Numbered from the stretch's first letter, positions 9,356-18,979 are shown. The stretch: 42,923 bases of DNA from an uncultured Flavobacterium sp. (GCA_947626185.1 CANQRD010000009.1:1-42923); one strand, 5' to 3'. Program-made: numbers and translations. Notes: generated by a model not told the origin, from the sequence alone.

Positions 9356-10525
9356 TTACAGACGATCTAACTTATTTTCTTCTGCCAAATAGCGAATTAT
9401 ATTTTCATCAACTTCTGTCAATTCTATATGGCGCCTTGCCATAACAATTCTCATAGTTTCAAGCGCTTTATCTACATCATAAATATCATCTTGTTCCACT
9501 CCACCCCATGTAAAACTTGGTAAAAATGTTTTAGGAAAAGTTCCTCCAAAAATACTACAAGACACTCCTACTACTGTACCTGTATTAAACATGGTGTTAA
9601 TACCACTTTTACTATGATCTCCCATCATTAATCCACAAAACTGAAGTCCTGTATTTTCATAGTCTTCGGTTTCGTAATTCCACAATTTTACTGGAGCATA
9701 ATTATTTTTAAGATTAGAATTATTAGTATCAGCACCTAAATTGCACCACTCCCCAATAACTGAATTACCTAAAAAACCGTCATGTCCTTTATTGGAATAA
9801 CCAAACATTACAATATTACTCACTTCACCTCCAACTCTACATTCTGGTCCAATTGTTGTTGCACCATATACCTTAGTAGCTAATTTAACTTGTGCCCCTT
9901 CACACAAAGCAAAAGGACCGCGTATTACAGAACCTTCCATAATTTCGGTATTTTTTCCAATATAAATTGGTCCTGTAGAAGCATTTAAAGTAACAAAATT
10001 TAAAACGGCTCCTTCTTCAATAAAAATATTTTCAGGTGCCAATACCTGAACGGTTGAAGGAATTTCTTCGGATATTCTATCTTCAGTAATTAAGGCAAAA
10101 TCATCTCGTAATGCTTTATCATTTTTTTGAAAAATATCCCACTTATTAGCAATTCGAACTAACTCTGAATGATAATCAACAACTTCGTAAGTATCGAAAT
10201 CTATTTCTTGTCCTTCTTCAACAAAAAAAGCGATAATATCATCCTGATAGCTAATTACCTGATTGGGTTTCAAAGACTGAATTACATCTACCAACTCTTG
10301 TGTTGGCAAATAAGAACCATCAATCATAATATTTTGAGGAGCTTCAACCATCGGATATTTCTCTTCTAAGTATTCCTCTGTAACAGTTGTTGTGGTATAT
10401 CCCAAGTATTTTTCCCATTTTTCTCTAATGGTTAAAATACCAACTCTAATATCTGCTACTGGTCTTGTATATGTAAAAGGCAATAATGCCTCTCTTATAT
10501 CTCCGTCAAATAAAATATAATTCAT
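9356..10525 (-). CDS. GlmU-like sugar nucleotidyltransferase/acyltransferase family protein
   Basis: This 389-residue protein has an N-terminal domain starting NYILFDGDIREALLPFTYTRP, characteristic of the Bacteroidota 'GlmU family protein' group. The C-terminal left-handed beta-helix of hexapeptide repeats (about 175-320: IYIGKNTEIMEGSVIRG, later NSVIGEWCNLGADTNNSN) resembles the acetyltransferase half of GlmU. The canonical nucleotidyltransferase signature is not evident, so the true substrate is uncertain; a role in nucleotide-sugar supply for envelope glycans is the usual inference. I start at the ATG at 10525 since the frame extends upstream only to a TTG lying inside the -7 box. It is a single-gene unit between two terminators. 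Confidence 0.8.
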   Translation of the reverse strand: MNYILFDGDIREALLPFTYTRPVADIRVGILTIREKWEKYLGYTTTTVTEEYLEEKYPMVEAPQNIMIDGSYLPTQELVDVIQSLKPNQVISYQDDIIAFFVEEGQEIDFDTYEVVDYHSELVRIANKWDIFQKNDKALRDDFALITEDRISEEIPSTVQVLAPENIFIEEGAVLNFVTLNASTGPIYIGKNTEIMEGSVIRGPFALCEGAQVKLATKVYGATTIGPECRVGGEVSNIVMFGYSNKGHDGFLGNSVIGEWCNLGADTNNSNLKNNYAPVKLWNYETEDYENTGLQFCGLMMGDHSKSGINTMFNTGTVVGVSCSIFGGTFPKTFLPSFTWGGVEQDDIYDVDKALETMRIVMARRHIELTEVDENIIRYLAEENKLDRL

Positions 10526-10552
10526 AATGATTTTTTCATTTTTATAGATTTT

Positions 10553-10560
10553 CAAAAATA
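10553..10560 (-). promoter_or_regulatory. -7 box for the GlmU-like gene
   Basis: On the reverse strand TATTTTTG matches TAnnTTTG and lies 27 bases before the ATG at 10525. It fixes the start by excluding the upstream TTG at 10555. Confidence 0.55.
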
Positions 10561-10602
10561 CGTCAATTTCCGAAAAAATTATCGTCTGATTGTGTCAATA
10601 TC

Positions 10603-10641
10603 AAAAAAAAAACCTTCTAAACTGAATTAGAAGGTTTTTTT
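10603..10641 (-). terminator. Intrinsic terminator of rpmE2
   Basis: AACCTTCTAA and TTAGAAGGTT form a 10-bp perfect stem with a 6-base loop, flanked by long A and T runs, 20 bases beyond the rpmE2 stop codon. The T run suits reverse-strand transcription. Confidence 0.9.
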
Positions 10642-10661
10642 GTATTTTTTTAAAACTCAGA

Positions 10662-10913
10662 CTATTTGTTGAATTTAGCGTATTTAGTTTTGAATTTATC
10701 AATACGTCCTGCTGTATCGATAAGTTTAGATTTACCTGTATAGAAAGGGTGAGATGTACGAGAGATCTCCATTTTGAATACTGGATATTCAACTCCATCA
10801 ACTTCGATTGTTTCTCTTGTTTCTACTGTTGATTTTGTAATGAATACGTCATCGTTAGACATATCTTTAAATGCTACTAATCTGTAATTTTCTGGGTGAA
10901 TACCTTTTTTCAT
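10662..10913 (-). CDS. rpmE2: 50S ribosomal protein L31, type B
   Basis: An 83-residue protein beginning [18 protein letters not shown] and containing [22 protein letters not shown], which is diagnostic of L31. It is type B (YkgM-like): it has no cysteines, so the zinc-binding CxxC of type A L31 is absent. It forms the bridge between ribosomal subunits. The gene is monocistronic, with a strong terminator and an excellent promoter (TTTG at 11050-11047, 18 bases, TACATTTG at 11028-11021, reverse strand). The mRNA should therefore start with a leader of about 100 bases, long for this organism and a possible site of autoregulation. Confidence 0.97.
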   Translation of the reverse strand: MKKGIHPENYRLVAFKDMSNDDVFITKSTVETRETIEVDGVEYPVFKMEISRTSHPFYTGKSKLIDTAGRIDKFKTKYAKFNK

Positions 10914-11014
10914 GATAAATCTGTTTTAAATTAATGAATCATTTTCCATTTCGAAGCTTTCTGTTCTCAAGAAAGGTGTAAACTTCCAATGACTTTTACG
11001 TTGTATTTTTTTTC
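10914..11014 (-). promoter_or_regulatory. Long 5' leader of the L31 mRNA
   Basis: From the inferred transcription start near 11014 to the ATG, the leader is about 100 bases. It contains a small hairpin (CTTTCT at 10975-10970 and AGAAAG at 10962-10957 when read on the reverse strand, 7-base loop). Ribosomal-protein leaders are often autoregulatory, but I recognise no described motif here, so this is a candidate only. Confidence 0.35.
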
Positions 11015-11020
11015 TAACCG

Positions 11021-11050
11021 CAAATGTACAATTAAATTTTAATCTACAAA
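11021..11050 (-). promoter_or_regulatory. Promoter of rpmE2 with both -33 and -7 elements
   Basis: On the reverse strand, TTTG (11050-11047) and TACATTTG (11028-11021) are separated by 18 bases. This is the textbook Bacteroidota arrangement of TTTG and TAnnTTTG and one of the best promoters in the window. Confidence 0.75.
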
Positions 11051-11186
11051 TACTTAGTTCAGTTTTTTATTATCTATTTCCCTCTTTTTTACAATAGAAC
11101 GACAATTCCTTTCACTCTTAATAAATATTCGTTAGAATTTTATACACGAATACTTCTATTATCCAGAAAGTAAATCGGTATTTTAG

Positions 11187-11194
11187 TATATTTG
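11187..11194 (+). promoter_or_regulatory. -7 box for the DUF4199 gene and its downstream genes
   Basis: TATATTTG matches TAnnTTTG and lies 29 bases before the ATG at 11223. It is the only clear promoter before the run of genes ending at 14512. No good -33 TTG is seen. Confidence 0.5.
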
Positions 11195-11222
11195 TAGTTT
11201 ATATTTTTCAATCATTCATATA

Positions 11223-11780
11223 ATGAGCAACCCAGTAAACAAAGTAGGAATAACCTTTGGTATAATATTAGCAATTTACTACATACTTTTTAATTGTACT
11301 ATCTTCTTTACAGATCTTACCTTATTTGCCAATAAATTTGTTGGCTTTTTCACTATGGCAATTGTCATAATTATTGGAGTTCTTACGGTATATTTTGCAA
11401 GAAAAAAGGCAGGCGGATATGTTACTTTCCGAGAAGCTTTCACTCCTTATTTACTTACTATAACAATTGGTATCACAGTTAATTATATCGTGTACAACAT
11501 TTTGTTTAATCTTGTAGATCCATCAGCAAAAAATATTATCAATACTGAGCTTTACAATATGCTAATCCATACATTAGATAATTCTGGATTACCGCAAGAA
11601 CAAATAAACGATCAGTTAGAAAAAGCAAAAGATATTAGTCAATTTGATCCAAAAGCTCAAATTTTTATGTGGGCAGGAAGTATTCTTAGAAATTCAATTC
11701 TAGGATTGTTATTGGCAGCAATTTTTAAAAACAAATCAGAATTTACACTTCAACAAGACAATACACAAAAAGAAGCATAA
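11223..11780 (+). CDS. DUF4199 family membrane protein
   Basis: The 185-residue protein has four predicted membrane helices (about residues 8-28, 38-60, 76-100 and 147-167). Between the third and fourth lies a hydrophilic helical stretch rich in Asn, Gln and Lys. The segment KKAGGYVTFREAF before the third helix is typical of DUF4199 proteins, which are widespread in Bacteroidota and have no known function. It precedes the GT2 glycosyltransferase by 36 bases; this pairing is common in Flavobacteriaceae and suggests a link to lipid-linked glycan synthesis, though that is inference from position only. Confidence 0.8.
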   Translation: MSNPVNKVGITFGIILAIYYILFNCTIFFTDLTLFANKFVGFFTMAIVIIIGVLTVYFARKKAGGYVTFREAFTPYLLTITIGITVNYIVYNILFNLVDPSAKNIINTELYNMLIHTLDNSGLPQEQINDQLEKAKDISQFDPKAQIFMWAGSILRNSILGLLLAAIFKNKSEFTLQQDNTQKEA

Positions 11781-11816
11781 TAATTTAAAAAGTGTTCAAA
11801 GTAATTTTTACCTAGC

Positions 11817-12776
11817 ATGAATATATCGGTTGTAATTCCTTTATTAAACGAAGCGGAATCTTTACCAGAATTGTACGACTGGATAACGAAAGTAATGTAT
11901 AAGTATCAATTCACCTATGAAATTTTATTTGTAGATGACGGTAGCACCGATGCTTCTTGGTCTATTATTACTGATTTAGCGAACAAAGACAACAAAGTAA
12001 AAGGCATAAAGTTTCAACGAAATTTTGGAAAATCACAAGCATTGCACGCAGGATTTGCACAAGCGGCAGGAGAGGTAATTATAACAATGGATGCTGACCT
12101 ACAAGATAGTCCTGACGAAATTCCAGAATTGTACAACATGATTACAAAAGAAGGTTTTGACATGGTGTCTGGTTGGAAGAAAAAAAGATATGATTCCATT
12201 TTAGCCAAAAATATTCCTTCAAAATTATTTAACTGGGCGGCCAGAAAAACATCGGGCGTTCAATTAAATGATTTCAATTGTGGACTAAAAGCTTATCGTC
12301 AAATAGTTATTAAAAACATCGATGTTTCGGGCGAAATGCATCGTTATATTCCTGTATTGGCTAAAAACGAAGGCTTCATTAGAATTGGCGAAAAAATAGT
12401 ACAACATCAAGCTAGAAAATACGGAACAACCAAATTTGGAATGAGTCGTTTTATTTACGGCTTTTTAGATTTAATTACTATTTGGTTCTTATCTAAATTT
12501 GGTAAACGTCCGATGCATTTATTCGGATCATTAGGAGTACTTACTTTTATGATTGGTTTTTTTGCAACTGCTGTAATTGGCATTAGCAAATTATACAAAC
12601 TCTATATCAATAAACCAGCTATACTAGTTACGCAAGATCCGTGGTTTTATATTGCTTTAGTAACCATGATCATTGGTACTCAATTATTTTTAGCTGGTTT
12701 TCTAGGAGAGCTTATTTTAAAAACAAAATCAAATACAAATCGATACAAAATTGCTGAACAAAGCGGTTTAAATTAA
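11817..12776 (+). CDS. GT2 family glycosyltransferase, polyprenyl-phosphate sugar synthase type
   Basis: The N-terminal domain is a GT-A fold glycosyltransferase of family 2: it starts [20 protein letters not shown], has [10 protein letters not shown] for nucleotide binding and [11 protein letters not shown] as the DxD-type metal site. Two C-terminal membrane helices (about residues 240-262 and 280-302) make it similar to DPM1/GtrB/ArnC-type enzymes, which transfer a sugar from a nucleotide donor to a polyprenyl phosphate at the inner membrane. The sugar is not predictable from sequence. The phosphomutase gene starts eight bases downstream, consistent with a shared operon for sugar activation. 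Confidence 0.88.
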   Translation: MNISVVIPLLNEAESLPELYDWITKVMYKYQFTYEILFVDDGSTDASWSIITDLANKDNKVKGIKFQRNFGKSQALHAGFAQAAGEVIITMDADLQDSPDEIPELYNMITKEGFDMVSGWKKKRYDSILAKNIPSKLFNWAARKTSGVQLNDFNCGLKAYRQIVIKNIDVSGEMHRYIPVLAKNEGFIRIGEKIVQHQARKYGTTKFGMSRFIYGFLDLITIWFLSKFGKRPMHLFGSLGVLTFMIGFFATAVIGISKLYKLYINKPAILVTQDPWFYIALVTMIIGTQLFLAGFLGELILKTKSNTNRYKIAEQSGLN

Positions 12777-12784
12777 AGAATAAT

Positions 12785-14512
12785 ATGGAAATAGATAAAG
12801 ATATTTTGATTAAAGCACAACAATGGTTACAACAACCTTTTGATGCTAAAACACAAGCAACTGTACAAGAACTAATTGATAATAATCCTGCATTATTAGC
12901 CGATAGTTTTTACAAAGATTTAGAATTTGGAACAGGCGGAATGCGTGGGGTAATGGGAATTGGCACAAATCGTATCAATAAGTACACTTTAGGTAAAAAC
13001 ACACAAGGGCTTTCTAACTATATCAAACAATCTTTTCCTAATCAAGAATTAAAAGTAGCTATTAATTACGATTGTCGTCACAATAGTCAGGAATTAGCAA
13101 AGGTAGTTGCTGATGTATTTACAGCAAATGGTATACAAGTTTATTTGTTTGCAGATATGCGTCCTACTCCAGAACTGTCATTTGCTGTTCGTTATTACGG
13201 ATGTAATGCAGGAATTGTACTTACAGCTTCTCACAATCCGCCAGAATACAACGGATACAAAGTTTATTGGGCAGACGGCGGACAAATTGTTCCACCAGAA
13301 GATACTGCTGTAATTAACGAAATTAATAAACTTACTTATAGCGAAGTTAATTTTAACGGTAATGATGATTTAATTATTCCTGTAGGCAAAGAACTAGACG
13401 CAGCTTTCATTGCGTCTACACTAGAAGTGGCAAGCTTTAATACACCACAAGCAGTAAAAGATCAATTAAAAATCGCTTATACATCTTTACACGGAACATC
13501 CATCAAATTAATTCCAGATACATTAGCTGCCGGGGGGTACAACAATGTTTATATTGTAAAAGAACAATCAGAACCTAATGGCGATTTTCCTACGGTAAAA
13601 TCACCTAACCCTGAAGAACCAGAAGCTCTTACTATGGCTTTAGCGTTGGCTGAAGAAACAGGTGCTGATATTGTCATTGGAACAGACCCAGATTCAGACA
13701 GAATTGGTATTGGAGTTCGTGATTTAAACGGTAAAATGATTTTACTAAACGGAAACCAAACTATGGTAATGATGACAGCGTTTTTATTAGAACAATGGAA
13801 TCAAAAAAAAGGATTTAATGGAAACGAATTTATTGGTTCTACCATTGTTTCAACACCAATGATGTTGGACGTTGCTGAAACATATGGCGTAGAATGCAAA
13901 GTAGGTTTAACTGGTTTTAAATGGATTGCAAAATTCATAAAAGATTGTCCAGATCAGCAATTTATTGGTGGCGGAGAAGAAAGCTTTGGCTACATGATTG
14001 GTGATAATGTACGCGATAAAGACGCTGTAGCTTCTGCCCTATTGGTTTGTGAAATTGCAGCAATTGCAAAAGCTGCAGGAAGTTCATTTTACAGAGAATT
14101 ATTAAACTTATACAGCGATCATCGTTATTACAAAGAACACTTAATCTCATTAGTTAAAAAAGGAATTTCTGGTGCAGAAGAAATTAAGCAAATAATGGTT
14201 GATTTACGCGAAAATCCATTAACAGAAATCGTTGGACTTCGTGTTGTTTGTGTTGAAGATTATCAAAAAAGCGAAGCACTTAACTTAATAACAAACGAAA
14301 TTGAACCGATTAATATTCCGAAATCAAACGTATTAATTTATTACTTAGAAGACGGAACTAAAATTGCTGCAAGACCAAGTGGTACAGAGCCAAAAATTAA
14401 ATTTTATTTCAGTGTAAATGAAATTTTAAATGCGCCTGAAGAAATTGACGTTGTTGAAGATTTCTTAACCAATAAAATTGAAGCAATTATAAAAGAAATG
14501 AAATTAGATTAA
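12785..14512 (+). CDS. Phospho-sugar mutase (phosphoglucomutase/phosphomannomutase family)
   Basis: A 575-residue alpha-D-phosphohexomutase. It contains the catalytic phosphoserine loop [13 protein letters not shown] with Ser149, the metal-binding loop [10 protein letters not shown], the sugar-binding GGGEESFGY and the C-terminal phosphate-binding loop [13 protein letters not shown]. The length and the early FGTGGMRG segment place it with PgcA-type phosphoglucomutases and not the shorter GlmM. It interconverts hexose 1- and 6-phosphates and so feeds nucleotide-sugar synthesis, consistent with the glycosyltransferase upstream. It is followed by an 11-bp perfect hairpin. Substrate preference (glucose or mannose) is not decided here. 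Confidence 0.93.
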   Translation: MEIDKDILIKAQQWLQQPFDAKTQATVQELIDNNPALLADSFYKDLEFGTGGMRGVMGIGTNRINKYTLGKNTQGLSNYIKQSFPNQELKVAINYDCRHNSQELAKVVADVFTANGIQVYLFADMRPTPELSFAVRYYGCNAGIVLTASHNPPEYNGYKVYWADGGQIVPPEDTAVINEINKLTYSEVNFNGNDDLIIPVGKELDAAFIASTLEVASFNTPQAVKDQLKIAYTSLHGTSIKLIPDTLAAGGYNNVYIVKEQSEPNGDFPTVKSPNPEEPEALTMALALAEETGADIVIGTDPDSDRIGIGVRDLNGKMILLNGNQTMVMMTAFLLEQWNQKKGFNGNEFIGSTIVSTPMMLDVAETYGVECKVGLTGFKWIAKFIKDCPDQQFIGGGEESFGYMIGDNVRDKDAVASALLVCEIAAIAKAAGSSFYRELLNLYSDHRYYKEHLISLVKKGISGAEEIKQIMVDLRENPLTEIVGLRVVCVEDYQKSEALNLITNEIEPINIPKSNVLIYYLEDGTKIAARPSGTEPKIKFYFSVNEILNAPEEIDVVEDFLTNKIEAIIKEMKLD

Positions 14513-14515
14513 TTC

Positions 14516-14550
14516 GATAGACTGAGCTTGTACTCAGTCTATCTTATTTA
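14516..14550 (+). terminator. Hairpin after the phosphomutase, probable terminator
   Basis: GATAGACTGAG (14516-14526) and CTCAGTCTATC (14533-14543) form a perfect 11-bp stem with a 6-base loop four bases after the stop. The following tract is only moderately T-rich (TTATTTAATT), so termination may be partial. Confidence 0.6.
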
Positions 14551-14570
14551 ATTATTACAGCTATTATTTT

Positions 14571-16400
14571 ATGAACGAATATTTCAAGAAGATTTTCCGA
14601 TTTGCAAAACCTTATATGGGCTATGCTTATCTAAATGTATTTTTCAATATCCTTTATGCTCTTTTTAGTGCCTTGTCATTTGTTGCTTTAATTCCAATGA
14701 TGACAGTTTTATTTGGCGAGAGCGAACCTGTAACTGAAAAACCTATCTATACAGGAATTGGAAATGCCAAAAACTATTTAGAAAATTATATGTCGTTTTT
14801 TATTAACGAATATAGTGCGCAAAACGGAGCAGAAAATACTTTGATGATTATGGTTTCCTTAATCATTGCTTTGTTTTTACTGAAAAATCTATTTAATTAT
14901 TGGGCAATGTATTTTATTACATTCTTGCGAAATGGCGTATTAAAAGACATTCGCAATGCAATGTATAAAAAGTCGTTAGAACTACCATTATCATTCTTTT
15001 CAGAAAAGAGAAAAGGAGATGTGATATCGAGAATCACAGCCGATGTTTTAGAAATTCAACATTCCTTTCTTTCTATTTTAGAAGTATTAGTTAGAGAACC
15101 ACTAACCATCGTTTTCACTATTATTGCTATGTTTGCCATTAGTGTAAAGCTTACTATTTTTGTTTTCATCTTTATCCCTATTGCTGGAACAATCATTTCT
15201 TTAGTAGGAAAATCATTAAAAAAGAGCTCGCAAAAAGCTTCACAAGAACAAGGCTATTTCTTGTCTATCATTGAAGAATCTTTAGCTGGCTTAAAAGTGA
15301 TCAAAAGCTTTAATGCTGAGCAAAAATTCAACAGAAAATTTCAAGAATCAACAGAAACCTTTAATGATTTAAACAATAAAATACTTAACAGACAAAACCT
15401 ATCTTCTCCAATGAGCGAGTTTTTAGGAATTGTAACTATTGCTGTTTTATTGGTATTTGGAGGAAAAATGGTTTTAGCGGACCATACACTTTCTGCAGCA
15501 TCATTTATTGCATACATTGGTATGGCTTATAATATTCTAACACCTGCAAAAGCTATGTCTAAAGCATCATATGCATTAAAACGTGGTAATGCCGCTGCGG
15601 AACGCGTATTGGAAATTTTAGAAGAAGAAAATCCAATTACTAGTCCTGCAAATCCAATTGTAAAAGATTCTTTTGACATTGAAATATCTATAAAAAACAT
15701 TAGTTTTAAATACGAAGAAGATTATGTACTGAAAGATTTTTCGCTTACTATTCCGAAAGGAAAAACAGTTGCTCTTGTAGGACAATCTGGGAGTGGAAAA
15801 AGCACAATGGCCAATCTATTAACACGTTTTTGGGACATAAATGAAGGTATAATTGAAATTGACCGAAAAGACATTCGTTCAATGGATTTGCATCAGTTAA
15901 GACATTTAATTGGATTAGTCACTCAAGATAGTATTTTGTTTAACGATACTATTAAAAACAATATGCTTATTGGCAGCGAAAGCGCATCGGACGAACAAAT
16001 TATTGAAGCACTGAAAGTTGCTAATGCTTACGAATTTGTAAAAGACTTACCACAGGGAATTCATACCAATATTGGCGATTCTGGAAGTAAACTTTCGGGC
16101 GGACAAAAACAACGTTTATCTATTGCAAGAGCTGTATTGAAAAATTCGCCTATTATGGTTCTGGATGAAGCTACCTCAGCACTAGATACAGAAAGCGAAA
16201 AATTAGTTCAAATTGCCTTAGAAAACATGATGAAAAACAGAACTTCTTTGGTTATTGCTCACCGTTTATCAACAATTCAAAATGCTGATTTAATTGTGGT
16301 AATGCAAAAAGGAAGCATCATAGAACAAGGTACACACGAAGAATTAATGAAGCTAAATGGTACTTATACCAAATTAGTTTCACTGCAATCATTTGAATAA
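14571..16400 (+). CDS. MsbA-like ABC transporter, fused permease and ATPase
   Basis: A 609-residue half-transporter: six membrane helices in the first 330 residues and a nucleotide-binding domain with Walker A GQSGSGKST (404-412), signature LSGGQ (508-512), Walker B IMVLDEATSALD (about 528-539) and a switch His in IAHRLST. It belongs to the MsbA/lipid-exporter-like ABCB group and would work as a homodimer in the inner membrane, moving a lipid or glycolipid outward using ATP. An insertion between helices 1 and 2 (residues about 47-85) is typical of Bacteroidota members. The gene follows the glycan-precursor genes, but a hairpin intervenes, so cotranscription is uncertain. Substrate unknown. 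Confidence 0.88.
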   Translation: MNEYFKKIFRFAKPYMGYAYLNVFFNILYALFSALSFVALIPMMTVLFGESEPVTEKPIYTGIGNAKNYLENYMSFFINEYSAQNGAENTLMIMVSLIIALFLLKNLFNYWAMYFITFLRNGVLKDIRNAMYKKSLELPLSFFSEKRKGDVISRITADVLEIQHSFLSILEVLVREPLTIVFTIIAMFAISVKLTIFVFIFIPIAGTIISLVGKSLKKSSQKASQEQGYFLSIIEESLAGLKVIKSFNAEQKFNRKFQESTETFNDLNNKILNRQNLSSPMSEFLGIVTIAVLLVFGGKMVLADHTLSAASFIAYIGMAYNILTPAKAMSKASYALKRGNAAAERVLEILEEENPITSPANPIVKDSFDIEISIKNISFKYEEDYVLKDFSLTIPKGKTVALVGQSGSGKSTMANLLTRFWDINEGIIEIDRKDIRSMDLHQLRHLIGLVTQDSILFNDTIKNNMLIGSESASDEQIIEALKVANAYEFVKDLPQGIHTNIGDSGSKLSGGQKQRLSIARAVLKNSPIMVLDEATSALDTESEKLVQIALENMMKNRTSLVIAHRLSTIQNADLIVVMQKGSIIEQGTHEELMKLNGTYTKLVSLQSFE

Positions 16401-16462
16401 AAATAAAAGTTTGTTGTATATTTATACATCTATCTTTTAAATGCAGTTTATAAAAACGCGTT

Positions 16463-17656
16463 ATGGAAATATCAAATTCGAACAAAATAATATCATCAAT
16501 ATTAGATAACGATTTTTACAAATTTACGATGCAGCATGCGGTAATTAAAAAATTTCCGTATGCCAAAACATCGTATATTTTTATCAATCGCGGACAACAT
16601 AAATATCCTGAAGGATTTGCAACTGCCTTGAGAGAAGCTATTGACGAAATGGCAAAATTAAAATTGACCAAAGCAGAAAAAGAGTTCTTAAAAAATACTT
16701 GTCCTTACCTAGACCCTACTTATTTAGACTTCTTACAAGGTTATCATTACGATCCATCAGAAGTAAATATTTATCAAGAAGGAGAAGATTTGGAAGTAAC
16801 TTTTAGCGGATATTGGTACAGAGCCATCCTTTGGGAAGTTCCTATCATGTCAATCATTTGCGAACTATATTACAAGCTTACTGGCGCTGTACGAGAAGAC
16901 GATGAAACTATAAAACAGAAAACCAGAAGTAAAATAGAAAACTATAAAAAACTAGGCATTACAATTGCTGAATTTGGTACAAGACGAAGACATTCTTACG
17001 AAGTACATTCACTTGTAGTTGAAACACTTCAAAAATATGGTCAAGGTTGTTTTATAGGTACAAGCAACGTACATTTTGCGATGAAATATGGAACAAAACC
17101 AATTGGCACACATGCTCACGAATGGTTTATGTTTCATGCTGCTAAATACGGCTTTAAAATGGCAAATTCAATGGGATTAGAACATTGGGTAGATGTATAT
17201 AGAGGCGATTTAGGTATTGCACTTACTGATACTTATACTAGCAAAGTTTTCTTTGAACAATTTGATAAGAAATTTGCCAAGCTATTTGATGGTGTGCGAC
17301 ATGACAGTGGTGATCCGATTAACTTTGCAAATGAAACCATTGCTCATTATAAAGAAATGAATATCGATCCTGTTTCGAAAACTATCATTTTTTCGGATGG
17401 ATTAAATCCAGAAAAAGTTGATCGAATTGTGGCATATTGTAAAGGTAAAATAGGAATGTCTTTCGGTATTGGAACAGACTTTACCAACGATGCAGGTTTA
17501 CCTCCTTTAAATATTGTGATTAAAATGTCGCAAGCATTTCCTGAAGGTGGTCCTTGGACAGATGTTGTAAAACTTTCTGATGAGCCTAAAAAACATACAG
17601 GTACACCAGAAATGATAGATTTAGCACAGCGTTTGTTAGATATTCCTACTGAATAA
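16463..17656 (+). CDS. pncB: Nicotinate phosphoribosyltransferase
   Basis: PncB (EC 6.3.4.21) joins nicotinate to PRPP with ATP hydrolysis, the first step of the Preiss-Handler route to NAD. The 397-residue length matches the bacterial/PncB class. Diagnostic segments include LDNDFYKFTMQHA at the N-terminus, the EFGTRRRHSYEVH motif near 175-187, and GVRHDSGDP and FSDGLNPEK in the phosphate-binding region. The gap from the ABC transporter gene is 62 bases, AT-rich, with no clear terminator, so it may be read from upstream. No other NAD genes are nearby. Confidence 0.95.
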   Translation: MEISNSNKIISSILDNDFYKFTMQHAVIKKFPYAKTSYIFINRGQHKYPEGFATALREAIDEMAKLKLTKAEKEFLKNTCPYLDPTYLDFLQGYHYDPSEVNIYQEGEDLEVTFSGYWYRAILWEVPIMSIICELYYKLTGAVREDDETIKQKTRSKIENYKKLGITIAEFGTRRRHSYEVHSLVVETLQKYGQGCFIGTSNVHFAMKYGTKPIGTHAHEWFMFHAAKYGFKMANSMGLEHWVDVYRGDLGIALTDTYTSKVFFEQFDKKFAKLFDGVRHDSGDPINFANETIAHYKEMNIDPVSKTIIFSDGLNPEKVDRIVAYCKGKIGMSFGIGTDFTNDAGLPPLNIVIKMSQAFPEGGPWTDVVKLSDEPKKHTGTPEMIDLAQRLLDIPTE

Positions 17657-17719
17657 TTTTTTTCAATAAATAGCTCATAACTTTTTAATTGTAAACGATT
17701 ACTTTTAAGTATAAAAGAC

Positions 17720-17727
17720 TATTTTTG
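17720..17727 (+). promoter_or_regulatory. -7 box for ndk
   Basis: TATTTTTG matches TAnnTTTG, 23 bases before the ndk ATG. A TTG at 17689-17691 is too far (28 bases) to be an ideal -33 element. Confidence 0.5.
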
Positions 17728-17750
17728 CAACCAATTTAATATAAATATAA

Positions 17751-18170
17751 ATGGCAACGAACAGAACTTTTACGATGATTAAGCCTGATGCTGTTGAAGC
17801 AGGAAACATTGGAGGTATCATCAACATGATTACAGAAGCAGGATTTAAAATTGTTTCTATGAAGTTAACTCAATTAACAGTTAGAGATGCTCAAAAATTC
17901 TACGAAGTACACGCTGAAAGACCTTTTTACGGTGAATTAGTTGAATTTATGTCAAGAGGACCAATCGTAGCAGCTATTTTAGAAAAAGATAACGCTGTTG
18001 AAGATTTTAGAACATTAATCGGAGCTACTAACCCAGCTGATGCTGCTGAAGGTACTATCCGTAAAAAATATGCTAAATCAATTGGAGAAAATGCAGTTCA
18101 CGGATCTGATAGCGACGAAAATGCAGCTATCGAAAGTGCATTCCATTTTTCTGGTAGAGAGCAATTCTAA
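17751..18170 (+). CDS. ndk: Nucleoside diphosphate kinase
   Basis: Ndk (EC 2.7.4.6) transfers the gamma phosphate of ATP to other nucleoside diphosphates through a phosphohistidine intermediate. The 139-residue protein has [18 protein letters not shown] at the N-terminus and the active-site motif NAVHGSDS with His117, the same position as in other bacterial enzymes. ATG start, own -7 box 23 bases upstream, and a very strong terminator right after the stop: a highly expressed single-gene unit. Its codon use looks more biased to frequent codons than that of its neighbours. Confidence 0.98.
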   Translation: MATNRTFTMIKPDAVEAGNIGGIINMITEAGFKIVSMKLTQLTVRDAQKFYEVHAERPFYGELVEFMSRGPIVAAILEKDNAVEDFRTLIGATNPADAAEGTIRKKYAKSIGENAVHGSDSDENAAIESAFHFSGREQF

Positions 18171-18188
18171 GTGATTTAGAATGAAAAA

Positions 18189-18225
18189 CAAAAAACCACT
18201 TGCTTAGCAAGTGGTTTTTTGTTTT
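18189..18225 (+). terminator. Intrinsic terminator of ndk
   Basis: CAAAAAACCACTTGC (18189-18203) and GCAAGTGGTTTTTTG (18207-18221) form a perfect 15-bp stem with a 3-base loop and a T tract. Confidence 0.95.
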
Positions 18226-18280
18226 ATTATATAATAATTTTAAGTATCTTAGGTAAAGTTAAATTGTAAATTTATTCATT

Positions 18281-18979
18281 ATGAAAACATTACACTTAAA
18301 ACTTTTTTCCCAAAGAATTAGTATCATATGAGAAATTTAAAAAATTTATGCCAATGGTGAACTTTTAAACACTATTATGCATAATCAAACTCTTGAAATT
18401 CAAACACCAGAGAATACCACATCTATAAGTTGGAAACTAGATTACTTTAAAAACTCTATTGAATTACCTAAAAATCTTCAAGATATTTACGTTCTACTAT
18501 TTATGAATATTGGCAATGGGACGCTCCAAATGTATTTAAAGACATTACAACCTAAATGTATTCAAGCGAAGTTACTTTCTAAAACTAATTTTGAATTGGC
18601 AACAAGTGTTTCTGTTTATGAAAACAATCAACAATGAATCTCTAAAGCAGAGTTAGACAAATCAACAATTTCTATTGGATTAATGATTAGTATATTAGGT
18701 GTTATTTATTCTATTTATAATCAAACTGAACTGCGCGATTTACTTTTTTTACTTAGCGTAGGAAGTGTTCTTTCTTTGTTGGCTCTTATTTTAGAAAAAA
18801 ACAAAATAGTTTTGGCTAATTATAAAGGAAGAATGTGGGCATCTATTGGAATATTTATTTTCATTATCTTTTTAATACCATCTAAAGATTTTGTTATACA
18901 AATATTACTTTTTGTTTTAACTACAGGTTTTATTCTCCGTTTTATTCAAAATCTAAATAAAGTAAAACAACACCTATAA
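18281..18979 (+). pseudogene. Decayed gene for a small membrane protein
   Basis: Coding sense is visible but scattered over frames. A start at 18281 (MKTLHLKLFSQRIS) stops at 18329. Two other frames continue with YEKFK (from 18327) and then KIYANGELLNTIMHN (from 18341). From 18377 one frame runs to an in-frame TGA at 18635, and the same frame resumes (ISKAELDKSTISIG) to 18979. Inside it, another frame reads IYEYWQWDAPNVFKDITT (18499-18552), which looks more like protein than the open frame there. The ancestral product would be about 230 aa, with an N-terminal soluble part and four hydrophobic C-terminal segments. I recognise no family. Several frameshifts plus one stop point to a pseudogene; sequencing errors are less likely as neighbours are intact. 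Confidence 0.65.

Noticed and set aside
9210..9392. 60-codon ORF over the end of the barrel-protein gene and its terminator
   Set aside because: It reads through an intrinsic terminator and has no conserved features.
10526..10555. TTG start extending the GlmU-like protein by ten residues
   Set aside because: It lies inside the TATTTTTG -7 box, so it could not be in the transcript.
12014..12208. 64-codon reverse ORF within the GT2 gene
   Set aside because: Shadow of a conserved catalytic domain.
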